Program-made: the position numbers and the translations under genes | Assembly (NCBI GenBank): GCA_019911985.1 | Contig: JAIOJO010000445.1 | Location: 1-5,288 of the forward strand | DNA: 5,288 nt | Reading direction: 5' to 3' | Source: Sulfuricellaceae bacterium | GTDB lineage: Bacteria; Pseudomonadota; Gammaproteobacteria; Burkholderiales; UBA9220 | Shown: positions 1 through 5,288 of the stretch, one piece after another | Layout of the letters: each line of letters begins with the position of its first letter | Numbering within the stretch: the stretch's first letter is position 1 | Notes under the pieces: model-generated | What the model was told of the DNA's origin: nothing | Seen by the model: only the letters and a program-made list of their open reading frames with translations | The model's database searches: none

Positions 1-675
1 GAACTGCTCAAGGAATCCGGCCTGCTCAACTTCGACTTAAAGGAAAGCGACTTCTACGCCAAAGTCAGCGCCTGGGCCATGCTCGCCGGGCTGAGCCAGG
101 GCAAGGGAAGCGCGGCGGCGGCGGCCGCTCCCGCTGCCGCCGGCCCGATGGCGGCGCCGGAACCCCGTCTCGTGCTGTCCGCCGGGCTCCAGGACATCAC
201 CGACACCCTGGTCGGCGACTACCAGCTCAACGACGTGCTGCTGATCATTCTGGAAACCATGTACCGCGCCATGGGGTTTTCCCGCGCGCTGCTGTGCATC
301 CGCGATGCGCGGAACAACACCATGAGCGCCCGCTTCGGCCTGGGCCGCGACGCCGACGCGATCGTCAAGGGCTTCTCTTTCCCACTCGACGACGCGACGC
401 CCAGCGTCTTCCACGCCGCCATCAACCAGGGTTCGGACATCTACATCGCCGACATCCAAGCCGACGCCATCAAGAACCGCATCCCCGCCTGGTACCGCAA
501 ACTACTGCCGGCGCAATCCTTCATCGTGTTTCCCATCATGCTCAACAACAAAGCCATCGGCCTGTTCTACGGCGACCGCGACGAACCCGGAAAACTGGAG
601 TTTCAAGCCAACGAGCTGGGCTTGTTGAAAGCCTTGCGCAACCAGGCGATCCTGGCGATCAAGCAGAAGGTCTAG
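1..675 (+). CDS. C-terminal part of a GAF-domain signalling protein (probably HDOD-GAF type), 5' end outside window
   Basis: The reading frame is open from base 1 to a TAG at 673-675, giving 224 visible residues with no natural start, so the gene begins upstream. Residues 1-36 are helical and end in an AWAMLAGLSQG segment. Residues 37-55 are a low-complexity Ala/Pro linker. Residues about 57-222 look like a GAF domain: an amphipathic helix (LNDVLLIILETMYRAMGF), a strand (SRALLCIRD), a central loop rich in Asp and Gly, then SFIVFPIMLNNKAIGLFYGDR and a final helix (LLKALRNQAILAIKQ). GAF domains bind small ligands or act as sensory and dimerisation modules; the ligand here cannot be read. My impression is that the N-terminal portion is an HDOD domain, as in proteobacterial HDOD-GAF proteins often annotated as kinases, but too little is visible to prove it. 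The internal ATG at 79 lies just before the linker and is not a credible start. The product is probably cytoplasmic. Confidence 0.75.
   Translation, partial: ELLKESGLLNFDLKESDFYAKVSAWAMLAGLSQGKGSAAAAAAPAAAGPMAAPEPRLVLSAGLQDITDTLVGDYQLNDVLLIILETMYRAMGFSRALLCIRDARNNTMSARFGLGRDADAIVKGFSFPLDDATPSVFHAAINQGSDIYIADIQADAIKNRIPAWYRKLLPAQSFIVFPIMLNNKAIGLFYGDRDEPGKLEFQANELGLLKALRNQAILAIKQKV
112..129 (+). repeat. GCG trinucleotide run encoding an Ala linker
   Basis: Four consecutive GCG codons followed by GCC and GCT encode six alanines in the linker before the GAF domain. The run is in frame, so gain or loss of units would change only linker length. It is short and may be simple compositional bias in a GC-rich genome. 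Confidence 0.5.
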
Positions 676-706
676 CAGCCTGTCGGACTTAACGGGCGGA
701 TCGGCT

Positions 707-730
707 GGAAATAGGGTTTTCCCTTATTCT
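707..730 (+). terminator. Weak hairpin with T-rich tail after the GAF gene
   Basis: Thirty-one bases after the GAF stop, AGGG (713-716) can pair with CCCT (721-724) across a TTTT loop, or GGAAA (707-711) can pair with TTTCC (718-722). A T-rich stretch (TTATTCTTTCTT) follows. The two folds compete and both stems are short, so this is at best a weak intrinsic terminator. The next gene is in the same direction, and partial read-through is possible. Confidence 0.25.
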
Positions 731-756
731 TTCTTGCATTTAGGCCGCGGTATGAT
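727..756 (+). promoter_or_regulatory. Possible sigma-70-type promoter for the phosphatase-like gene
   Basis: TATGAT at 751-756 matches five of six bases of the -10 consensus and sits 28 bases before the ATG at 785, which would leave a leader of about 20 bases including the Shine-Dalgarno. No good -35 box lies at the right distance: TTCTTT at 727-732 matches poorly, and the better TTGCAT at 734-739 is only 11 bases away. The call rests almost entirely on the -10 box. Confidence 0.25.
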
Positions 757-772
757 TGCACGACGATATTCC

Positions 773-780
773 AAGGGAGA
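773..780 (+). promoter_or_regulatory. Shine-Dalgarno site fixing the ATG at 785
   Basis: AAGGGAGA ends four bases before the ATG at 785. It is the only good purine-rich ribosome site in the gap. It selects this ATG over the in-frame TTG at 734 and ATG at 752, neither of which has such a site and both of which would add residues ahead of a normal signal peptide. Confidence 0.7.
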
Positions 781-784
781 GACC

Positions 785-1540
785 ATGAACAAAAAGCATA
801 AGAGAGGGCGTAGCGGCATCGTGCGGCGCTTAGGGGCAAGCCTGCTGGGCGCATTCGTGTTCAGCCTAGGCATCGTGCCGGCGGCCGAAGCGGTGCCGGC
901 ACGCATCATCATCCTGCGCCACGGCGAAAAGCAGGATTCCTATAAGCTCTGCGCGACCGGCCAGCAGCGCTCGCTGGCTTTAGCGGCGAACTACCTCGGC
1001 AAGGGCGCGGCCAACAGCCTATTCCCGTCCGGCGCCGGGCCGGACGGCATTTTCGCGATCACCTTGCATACGCTGGAGCTGGCCAGCCCGGCGGCGCAAA
1101 GCTGGAACCTGCCCTTGCAGCTTTACTCCATAGTGCCGCTGCCGAACCAGTCCAAGAAGGACGAACTAACACAATTGAACCGGCGCACGCGTGAAGCGGC
1201 GGAAGCCGTGCTCACCGACCCGCGCTGGGACGGCAAGACCGTGGTGATGGTGTGGGAGCACCACCATATTGCCGACAAAAAGCTGGAAAAACAATTTCCC
1301 GGCGAGAAAGTGACCTTCCGCCAACTGTTCCATCTCGACACGCTGCCGGATGTACCGAAAAGCTGGCATGGCGGCAATTACGACTATTTCTGGATCGTCG
1401 ATTTCAACAAGGATGGCTCGGCCACGCCGACCCAATTCACGGCGCAGAAACAGGTCTTTCCTGCACCCTATCAAGCCGTGCCGAGCAACGATTGGGGCAC
1501 GCCGGAAAACTTGCCGAAGCATAGCGGGTGCAAATCTTAG
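785..1540 (+). CDS. Secreted histidine phosphatase superfamily protein
   Basis: This is a 251-residue protein. Residues 1-36 form a signal peptide: a basic start (KKHKRGR), a hydrophobic core (LGASLLGAFVFSLGIV) and an AEA cleavage site before Val37, so the mature protein is probably periplasmic. Straight after it, IIILRHGEK carries the RHG signature (45-47), with His46 the likely phospho-accepting residue of the phosphoglycerate mutase/acid phosphatase fold. LCATGQQRSLALAANYL (55-71) matches the usual L-T-x-x-G-x-x-Q-A helix. VVMVWEHHHI (153-162) supplies the second catalytic histidine region, probably His159. The usual second phosphate-binding Arg (R-A-x-Q-T-A) is not evident: the corresponding stretch reads ELASPAAQSW (98-107). 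The mature chain has only two cysteines (56 and 249) and a DFNKDG stretch (206-211). The substrate is unknown. The gene appears monocistronic, has its own ribosome site, and converges on the leftward cluster. The fold assignment is firm; enzymatic activity is inferred. Confidence 0.8.
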   Translation: MNKKHKRGRSGIVRRLGASLLGAFVFSLGIVPAAEAVPARIIILRHGEKQDSYKLCATGQQRSLALAANYLGKGAANSLFPSGAGPDGIFAITLHTLELASPAAQSWNLPLQLYSIVPLPNQSKKDELTQLNRRTREAAEAVLTDPRWDGKTVVMVWEHHHIADKKLEKQFPGEKVTFRQLFHLDTLPDVPKSWHGGNYDYFWIVDFNKDGSATPTQFTAQKQVFPAPYQAVPSNDWGTPENLPKHSGCKS

Positions 1541-1570
1541 AGGCTGAGCGCACTCAAATCGGGGAAGGGA

Positions 1571-1616
1571 TACGCACGGCCTTAACTCTCCCGAGGCAGG
1601 GCCTGCCTTCCGCGTA
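1571..1616. terminator. Nested inverted repeats between convergent genes, possible bidirectional terminator
   Basis: An inner perfect inverted repeat has AGGCAGG (1594-1600) and CCTGCCT (1602-1608) around one central G; as RNA it would fold as AGGCA/TGCCT with a five-base loop. It is enclosed by a second pair, TACGC (1571-1575) and GCGTA (1612-1616). The element lies between the TAG of the phosphatase-like gene (1540) and the TAA of the FAD gene (1621), where a terminator serving both strands is expected. No T run follows on either strand, so it does not meet the usual intrinsic terminator pattern. It could instead stall polymerase or protect 3' ends. Confidence 0.35.
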
Positions 1617-1620
1617 CCTC

Positions 1621-3237
1621 TTACCGATCTGACGCGTCCTTAAGGATGCTCAAGGCCAGCGCCTCGGCAACCTTGATGCCGTCCACCGCGGCGGAAAGAA
1701 TGCCGCCGGCGTAGCCCGCGCCCTCGCCCGCCGGATAAAGGCCGCGGGTGTTCACGCTTTGCAGGTTGTCGTCGCGGCGCTTGATGCGTATGGGCGACGA
1801 GGTGCGCGTCTCGACGCCGGTGAGCACCGCGTCGCGCATCGCGAAGCCCTTGATCTGCTTGTCGAAGGCCGGCAGGGCCTCGCGGATCGCGGCGATGGCG
1901 TAGTCCGGCAGCGCCGTGCCGAGGTCGCCCAGTTTCACGCCGGGGGTGTAGGATGGCAGCACCGAGCCGAATTCGGTGGAGGGCTTGCCGGCGAGGAAGT
2001 CGCCGACCAATTGCCCCGGCGCACAGTAGTTTTTGCCGCCCAGCTCGAAGGCGCGAGCCTCCCAGCGGCGCTGAAAGGCGATGCCCGCCAGCGGATGGCC
2101 GGGATAATCGTCCGGCGTGATGCCGACGACGATGCCGCTGTTGGCGTTGCGCTCGTTGCGCGAATACTGGCTCATGCCGTTGGTGACGACGCCGCCCGGC
2201 TCCGACGCGGCCGCCACCACGGTGCCACCGGGACACATGCAGAAGCTGTAGACCGAGCGGCCGTTGCGGCAGTGATGCACCAGCTTGTAGTCGGCGGCGC
2301 CGAGTTCGGGATTGCCCGCCTGCTTGCCGAAGCGGCAGCGGTCGATCAGCGACTGCGGGTGCTCGATGCGGAAACCGATGGAGAAAGGCTTGGCCTCGAT
2401 ATACACGCCCCGGTCGTAGAGCATCTGGAAGGTATCGCGGGCGCTGTGGCCGATCGCCAGCACGACGTGCTCGGCGGCGATGCGCTCGCCGCCGGCCAGC
2501 ACCACGCCGCGCACCCGACCGCTGTCGATGTCGATATGATCCACCCGGCTCTGGAAGCGGATTTCCCCGCCCAGCGACTCGATGGTCTCGCGCATCTTCT
2601 CCACCATGCCGACCAGCCGGAAAGTGCCGATATGCGGCTTGCTCACGTAGAGGATTTCCGGCGGCGCGCCGGCCTTGACGAATTCGCTGAGCACTTTTCT
2701 ACCGTGGTGCTTGGGGTCCTTGATCTGGCTGTGGAGCTTGCCGTCGGAAAAAGTACCTGCGCCGCCCTCGCCGAACTGCACGTTCGATTCCGGGTCGAGC
2801 TTGCCTTGCCGCCACAGGCCGAAGGTGTCCTTGGTGCGCTCGCGCACCGCCTTGCCGCGTTCCAGCACGATGGGGCGGAAACCCATCTGCGCCAGGATCA
2901 AACTGGCGAACAGGCCGGCCGGCCCCATGCCGATCACCACCGGCCGCGTCGCCAGATGGGCGGGCGCCTGGGCGACGAACCGGTAGCTCGTATCCGGCGT
3001 CGGCGCGACGTGCCGGTCGCCTGGCAGGCGCCGCAGCAGCGCCGTCTCGTCCTGCACATCCACATCCAACGTGTAGATAAAGAAGATCGCCGATGATTTG
3101 CGCGCGTCGAAGCCGCGGCGGGCGATGGTATAGCCCAGCAGATCGGGCTTCGCGATCCCCAGCCGCTGGAGTATCGCGGTTTCGATCTCGCCTTCGGTAT
3201 GGCCCAGCGGGAGCTTTATTTCAGTCAGTCGCAACAT
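1621..3237 (-). CDS. FAD-dependent dehydrogenase-like flavoprotein (COG2509-type)
   Basis: This is a complete 538-residue protein. Residues 1-90 form a small N-terminal domain (start MLRLTEIKLPLGH, then FDARKSSAIFFIYTLDVDV) typical of this flavoprotein family. A Rossmann FAD site follows: VVIGMGPAGLFASLILAQMG (100-119) with GxGPAG at 103-108, and Glu127 in VLERG, which normally binds the adenosine ribose. GEGGAGTFSDGKL (156-168) is a strong family signature. VVLAIGHSARDTF (258-270) is the second dinucleotide-fold strand, and a C-terminal flavin-contact motif is YPAGEGAGYAGGILSAAVDG (501-520). There is no signal peptide or membrane segment, so it is cytoplasmic. Length fits the family; a Vibrio member has, as I recall, a solved structure, but the substrate is not established. 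A Cys pair (333, 335) in CMCPGG could be redox-active, which is inference. The gene is last in the proS cluster. Its ATG has only a weak GGA ribosome site, which lies inside an inverted repeat. No frameshift is seen. Confidence 0.85.
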   Translation of the reverse strand: MLRLTEIKLPLGHTEGEIETAILQRLGIAKPDLLGYTIARRGFDARKSSAIFFIYTLDVDVQDETALLRRLPGDRHVAPTPDTSYRFVAQAPAHLATRPVVIGMGPAGLFASLILAQMGFRPIVLERGKAVRERTKDTFGLWRQGKLDPESNVQFGEGGAGTFSDGKLHSQIKDPKHHGRKVLSEFVKAGAPPEILYVSKPHIGTFRLVGMVEKMRETIESLGGEIRFQSRVDHIDIDSGRVRGVVLAGGERIAAEHVVLAIGHSARDTFQMLYDRGVYIEAKPFSIGFRIEHPQSLIDRCRFGKQAGNPELGAADYKLVHHCRNGRSVYSFCMCPGGTVVAAASEPGGVVTNGMSQYSRNERNANSGIVVGITPDDYPGHPLAGIAFQRRWEARAFELGGKNYCAPGQLVGDFLAGKPSTEFGSVLPSYTPGVKLGDLGTALPDYAIAAIREALPAFDKQIKGFAMRDAVLTGVETRTSSPIRIKRRDDNLQSVNTRGLYPAGEGAGYAGGILSAAVDGIKVAEALALSILKDASDR

Positions 3238-3240
3238 GCT

Positions 3241-3283
3241 TGATATTCCGGACGGTGAATGGGCGGAGTGCGCTGGAATATCA
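3241..3283 (-). promoter_or_regulatory. Inverted repeat pairing the upstream stop codon with the FAD gene ribosome site
   Basis: Read on the minus strand, TGATATTCC (3283-3275) is followed 25 bases later by its exact reverse complement GGAATATCA (3249-3241). The first arm starts with the TGA stop of the transglycosylase gene. The second arm ends three bases before the FAD gene ATG and contains its only Shine-Dalgarno-like bases (GGA, 3249-3247). A ribosome reaching the TGA would block or melt the first arm and free the start region, so translational coupling is a reasonable inference. The repeat is seen directly; the function is not proven. Confidence 0.5.
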
Positions 3284-3958
3284 GCCGGGATGGCGATTGG
3301 AAGCGTTTTCGGCGGTGCGCGTCTGGTAGTACCAATTGCTTCTCCAGGCGCCGACCACCATGTTGGGATAGTCGGCTTGGCCCAAGCTGCCGTTATACCG
3401 GCCCAGCGCCCGGAACAGGCTGCCGTGCTCGATATCCAGGTAATGGCGCAGTATGGTGCAGCCGTAGCGCAAATTGGTGCGCAAGTGGAACAGGTCTTGA
3501 TTGGCGGCGCCGATGTCGCGCACCCAAAACGGCATCACCTGCATGAATCCGCGAGCACCCGCCGTGGACACGGCGTATTTCTTGAAGCCGCTTTCCACCT
3601 GGATCAAGCCCAGCACCAACTGCGGGTCGAGTCCGGCGCGCTTGGCCTCGTAGTTCACGGTGCGCAGGAAATCGAGGCGGGTCTGCCGGTCCGGCATGCG
3701 TTTTTCCAGCCGGCGCGACATCTCGTTCAGCCAGGCATCGGCCTCCACTTGGCTGGCGAATAGCAGCCGCGGGCTGGCATTGTCGCTCACCGAGCGCTGC
3801 ATCACCGAGCGCACGCTGGCGGACAGCACCTCCTCTTGCTGCGTCCCGGCATGGGCATTGAGCGCCAGGAAAGACACCGCGCAGGCAAGCGCCCAGGAAC
3901 GAATCCCGCCGCGCCGCGCGGAGCAGCGGGCCATGGCCGGGATCGAGAATTGTTTCAT
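3281..3958 (-). CDS. Secreted SLT-type lytic transglycosylase
   Basis: This is a complete 225-residue protein. Residues 1-37 are a signal peptide: a long basic region, the core SWALACAVSFLALN, and an AHA cleavage site before Gly38. Residues about 100-215 are a Slt-type lysozyme-like domain: LDPQLVLGLIQVESGFKKYAV (110-130) contains the catalytic Glu122, GARGFMQVMP (134-143) is the G-x-M-Q motif, TNLRYGCTILRHYL (161-174) is the next conserved helix, and ALGRYNGS (184-191) carries the R-Y-N-G signature. Such enzymes cleave the MurNAc-GlcNAc bond of peptidoglycan in the periplasm to give 1,6-anhydro ends. There is no lipobox cysteine at the cleavage site, so it is probably soluble rather than a lipoprotein. 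Its ATG overlaps the proS TGA as ATGA and no strong ribosome site precedes it, which suggests translation coupled to proS. A later ATG (Met9) would give a more typical signal peptide but also lacks a ribosome site. Confidence 0.87.
   Translation of the reverse strand: MKQFSIPAMARCSARRGGIRSWALACAVSFLALNAHAGTQQEEVLSASVRSVMQRSVSDNASPRLLFASQVEADAWLNEMSRRLEKRMPDRQTRLDFLRTVNYEAKRAGLDPQLVLGLIQVESGFKKYAVSTAGARGFMQVMPFWVRDIGAANQDLFHLRTNLRYGCTILRHYLDIEHGSLFRALGRYNGSLGQADYPNMVVGAWRSNWYYQTRTAENASNRHPG
3955..3958 (-). promoter_or_regulatory. ATGA start/stop overlap between proS and the transglycosylase gene
   Basis: On the minus strand the four bases ATGA hold the ATG of the transglycosylase gene (3958-3956) and the TGA of proS (3957-3955). 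With no clear Shine-Dalgarno upstream, reinitiation by the terminating ribosome is the simplest explanation for how the second gene is translated. Confidence 0.7.
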
Positions 3959-5288
3959 AGCGTAGCCCGTACAAGCGCCAACGCTTGTTCCAAGGGAATG
4001 ACCGTAGCGGCCGCGTCGCGCCGCCCCTGATGCTCGACCTTGCCTTCCTTCAAGCCGCGCTCGCCGACCACCAGGCGCTGCGGAATGCCGATCAGCTCCA
4101 TGTCGGCGAACATCACGCCGGGACGCTCGTCGCGGTCGTCCAGCAACACGTCTATGCCGGCTTGCCGCAGCTCGGCATAGAGCTTTTCCACCGCCTCACG
4201 CACCAGCTCGCTCTTCTTCATGCCGATAGGCACGATCGCCAGTTGGAACGGCGCGAGGGCGGCGGGGAAGACGATTCCACGCTCGTCGTGGTTCTGCTCG
4301 ATGGCGGCGCCGACGATGCGCGACACGCCGATGCCGTAGCAGCCCATTTCCATCACGCGCGCCTTGCCGCTCTCGTCGAGGAAGGTCGCGTTCAGCGCTT
4401 CCGAGTACTTGCTGCCGAGCTGGAAGATATGCCCCACCTCGATGCCGCGGCACAGCTCCAGGACACCCCGGCCGTCGGGGCTGGGGTCGCCCGCGACGAC
4501 GTTGCGGATGTCCACCACCTCCACCGGTTCGGGCAGATCGCGGCCGAAATTGACGCCGGTCAGATGGTAGCCGTCCTCGTTGGCGCCGCAGACGAAATCG
4601 CTCATCGCCGCCACGGCGCGGTCGACGATCAACGGCAGTTTCAAGCCCACCGGGCCGAGGGAGCCGGTGCCGCAGCCCAGCGCCTCGCGGATTTTGGCTT
4701 CGGGCGCGAAAACCACTTCACCGCCCAGTTGGATCAGCTTACCGGCCTTGACCTCGTTCAACTGGTGGTCGCCCCTCAACAGCAGCGCCACCAGTTCGCC
4801 CTCGCGGCCCTCGACGATGAGGGTCTTGACGGTCAGCGCGGCGGGAATCTTGAGGAATTCGCTCACCTCCTCGATGCTGTGCTTGCCGGGCGTGGACACC
4901 TTTGCCATGGCTTGTTGCGCCGCAACGCGCGGTTCCTCAGGGGAAACGGCCTCCGCCAGCTCGATGTTGGCGGCGTAGTCCGAAGCGGGGCAAAACGCGA
5001 TGGCGTCCTCGCCGGAATCGGCCAGCACGTGGAACTCGTGGGAACCGGAGCCGCCGATGGCGCCGGTGTCCGCCGCCACGGCGCGGAACTTCAAGCCGAG
5101 GCGGGTGAAGATGCGGCTGTAGGTTTCGTGCATCGTCCGGTAGGTCTGCTCCAGCGAGGGCCGGTCGGCATGGAAGGAATAGGCGTCCTTCATGACGAAC
5201 TCGCGCGCCCGCATCACGCCGAAGCGGGGACGGATTTCGTCGCGGAACCTGGTCTGTATCTGGTAGAAATTCAGCGGCAATTGGCGGT
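3955..5288 (-). CDS. proS: Prolyl-tRNA synthetase, bacterial type with editing domain (5' end outside window)
   Basis: ProS joins proline to tRNA-Pro in the cytoplasm. The frame runs off the window at 5288. The visible part starts RQLPLNFYQIQTRFRDEIRPRFGVMRAREF, a ProS hallmark normally about 130 residues into a protein of about 570, so the N-terminal quarter (including motif 1) is missing. Numbering from the Leu codon at 5280-5278: class II motif 2 covers about 10-37 (RFRDEIRPRFG to KDAYSFH), and TGAIGGSGSHEF lies at 72-83. The inserted YbaK-like editing domain spans about 100-265, with TVKTLIVE (Lys152 matching the lysine needed for editing of Ala-tRNA-Pro), GDHQLNEVKAGK, and SLGPVGL. Motif 3 is GCYGIGVSRIVGAAIEQ (313-329, Arg321). 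The anticodon-binding domain follows from about 345 (DDRDERPGVMFADMELIGIPQRLVVGERG). TTG at 5280 is an internal Leu codon, not the start. proS heads the visible leftward cluster; its promoter is outside the window. Confidence 0.96.
   Translation of the reverse strand, partial: RQLPLNFYQIQTRFRDEIRPRFGVMRAREFVMKDAYSFHADRPSLEQTYRTMHETYSRIFTRLGLKFRAVAADTGAIGGSGSHEFHVLADSGEDAIAFCPASDYAANIELAEAVSPEEPRVAAQQAMAKVSTPGKHSIEEVSEFLKIPAALTVKTLIVEGREGELVALLLRGDHQLNEVKAGKLIQLGGEVVFAPEAKIREALGCGTGSLGPVGLKLPLIVDRAVAAMSDFVCGANEDGYHLTGVNFGRDLPEPVEVVDIRNVVAGDPSPDGRGVLELCRGIEVGHIFQLGSKYSEALNATFLDESGKARVMEMGCYGIGVSRIVGAAIEQNHDERGIVFPAALAPFQLAIVPIGMKKSELVREAVEKLYAELRQAGIDVLLDDRDERPGVMFADMELIGIPQRLVVGERGLKEGKVEHQGRRDAAATVIPLEQALALVRATL

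Noticed and set aside
294..692. A 132-codon plus-strand frame overlapping the GAF gene
   Set aside because: The product is Arg/His/Pro-rich with no domain pattern. It is an alternate-frame shadow of the GAF coding sequence.
734..784. Upstream TTG (734) or in-frame ATG (752) start for the phosphatase-like gene
   Set aside because: Neither has a Shine-Dalgarno, and both add residues ahead of a normal signal peptide. The ATG at 785 has AAGGGAGA at the right spacing.
1545..1556. Small hairpin TGAG-CGCA-CTCA just after the phosphatase-like gene
   Set aside because: Only four base pairs and no T run follow, so it is not distinguishable from chance.
1759..3096. A 445-codon plus-strand open frame opposite the FAD gene
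   Set aside because: It lies wholly antisense to a clearly recognisable flavoprotein. Its translation is rich in Ala, Arg, His, Asp and Val with no recognisable motif, as expected for the complement of a GC-rich gene.
3236..3763. A 175-codon plus-strand open frame opposite the transglycosylase gene
   Set aside because: It is antisense to a protein with an intact SLT catalytic domain and shows no domain or ribosome site of its own.
5278..5280. TTG at 5280 as the start of proS
   Set aside because: The frame stays open to the window edge, and the preceding residues (RQ before LPLNFYQIQ) fit the conserved ProS sequence, so this is an internal Leu codon of a truncated view.

Overview
The window looks like an ordinary chromosomal segment of a GC-rich proteobacterium, most likely a betaproteobacterium or a related gammaproteobacterium. 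I infer this from the high GC content, the bacterial-type ProS carrying an inserted editing domain, the proS–lytic transglycosylase gene pair, and a Pro/Ala-linked GAF signalling protein. No species can be named from the sequence alone. There are no RNA genes, CRISPR arrays or complete mobile elements.

Layout: two genes read rightward and three read leftward, meeting at about 1541-1620. Rightward, bases 1-675 are the C-terminal end of a larger signalling protein with a GAF domain. A 109-base gap follows (676-784), holding a weak hairpin with a T-rich tail, a possible -10 box and a good Shine-Dalgarno. Then comes a 251-residue secreted histidine-phosphatase-like protein (785-1540). An 80-base convergent gap with nested inverted repeats separates it from the leftward cluster.

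The leftward cluster, in transcription order, is proS (5' end outside the window; 5288-3955), a secreted SLT-type lytic transglycosylase (3958-3281) and a 538-residue FAD-dependent dehydrogenase-like protein (3237-1621). proS and the transglycosylase gene overlap by an ATGA. The transglycosylase and FAD genes are 43 bases apart. That gap and the transglycosylase stop codon form a perfect 9-base inverted repeat whose second arm covers the presumed ribosome-binding region of the FAD gene. The cluster is therefore probably one transcript with two translational-coupling points. The three products (tRNA charging, peptidoglycan cleavage, a flavoprotein of unknown substrate) have no obvious shared pathway.

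I found no convincing undescribed multi-gene system. The items most worth checking are the stop-codon/ribosome-site hairpin between the transglycosylase and FAD genes, the divergent active-site features of the secreted phosphatase-like protein, and a short sequence just after the GAF gene that resembles a mobile-element tip.
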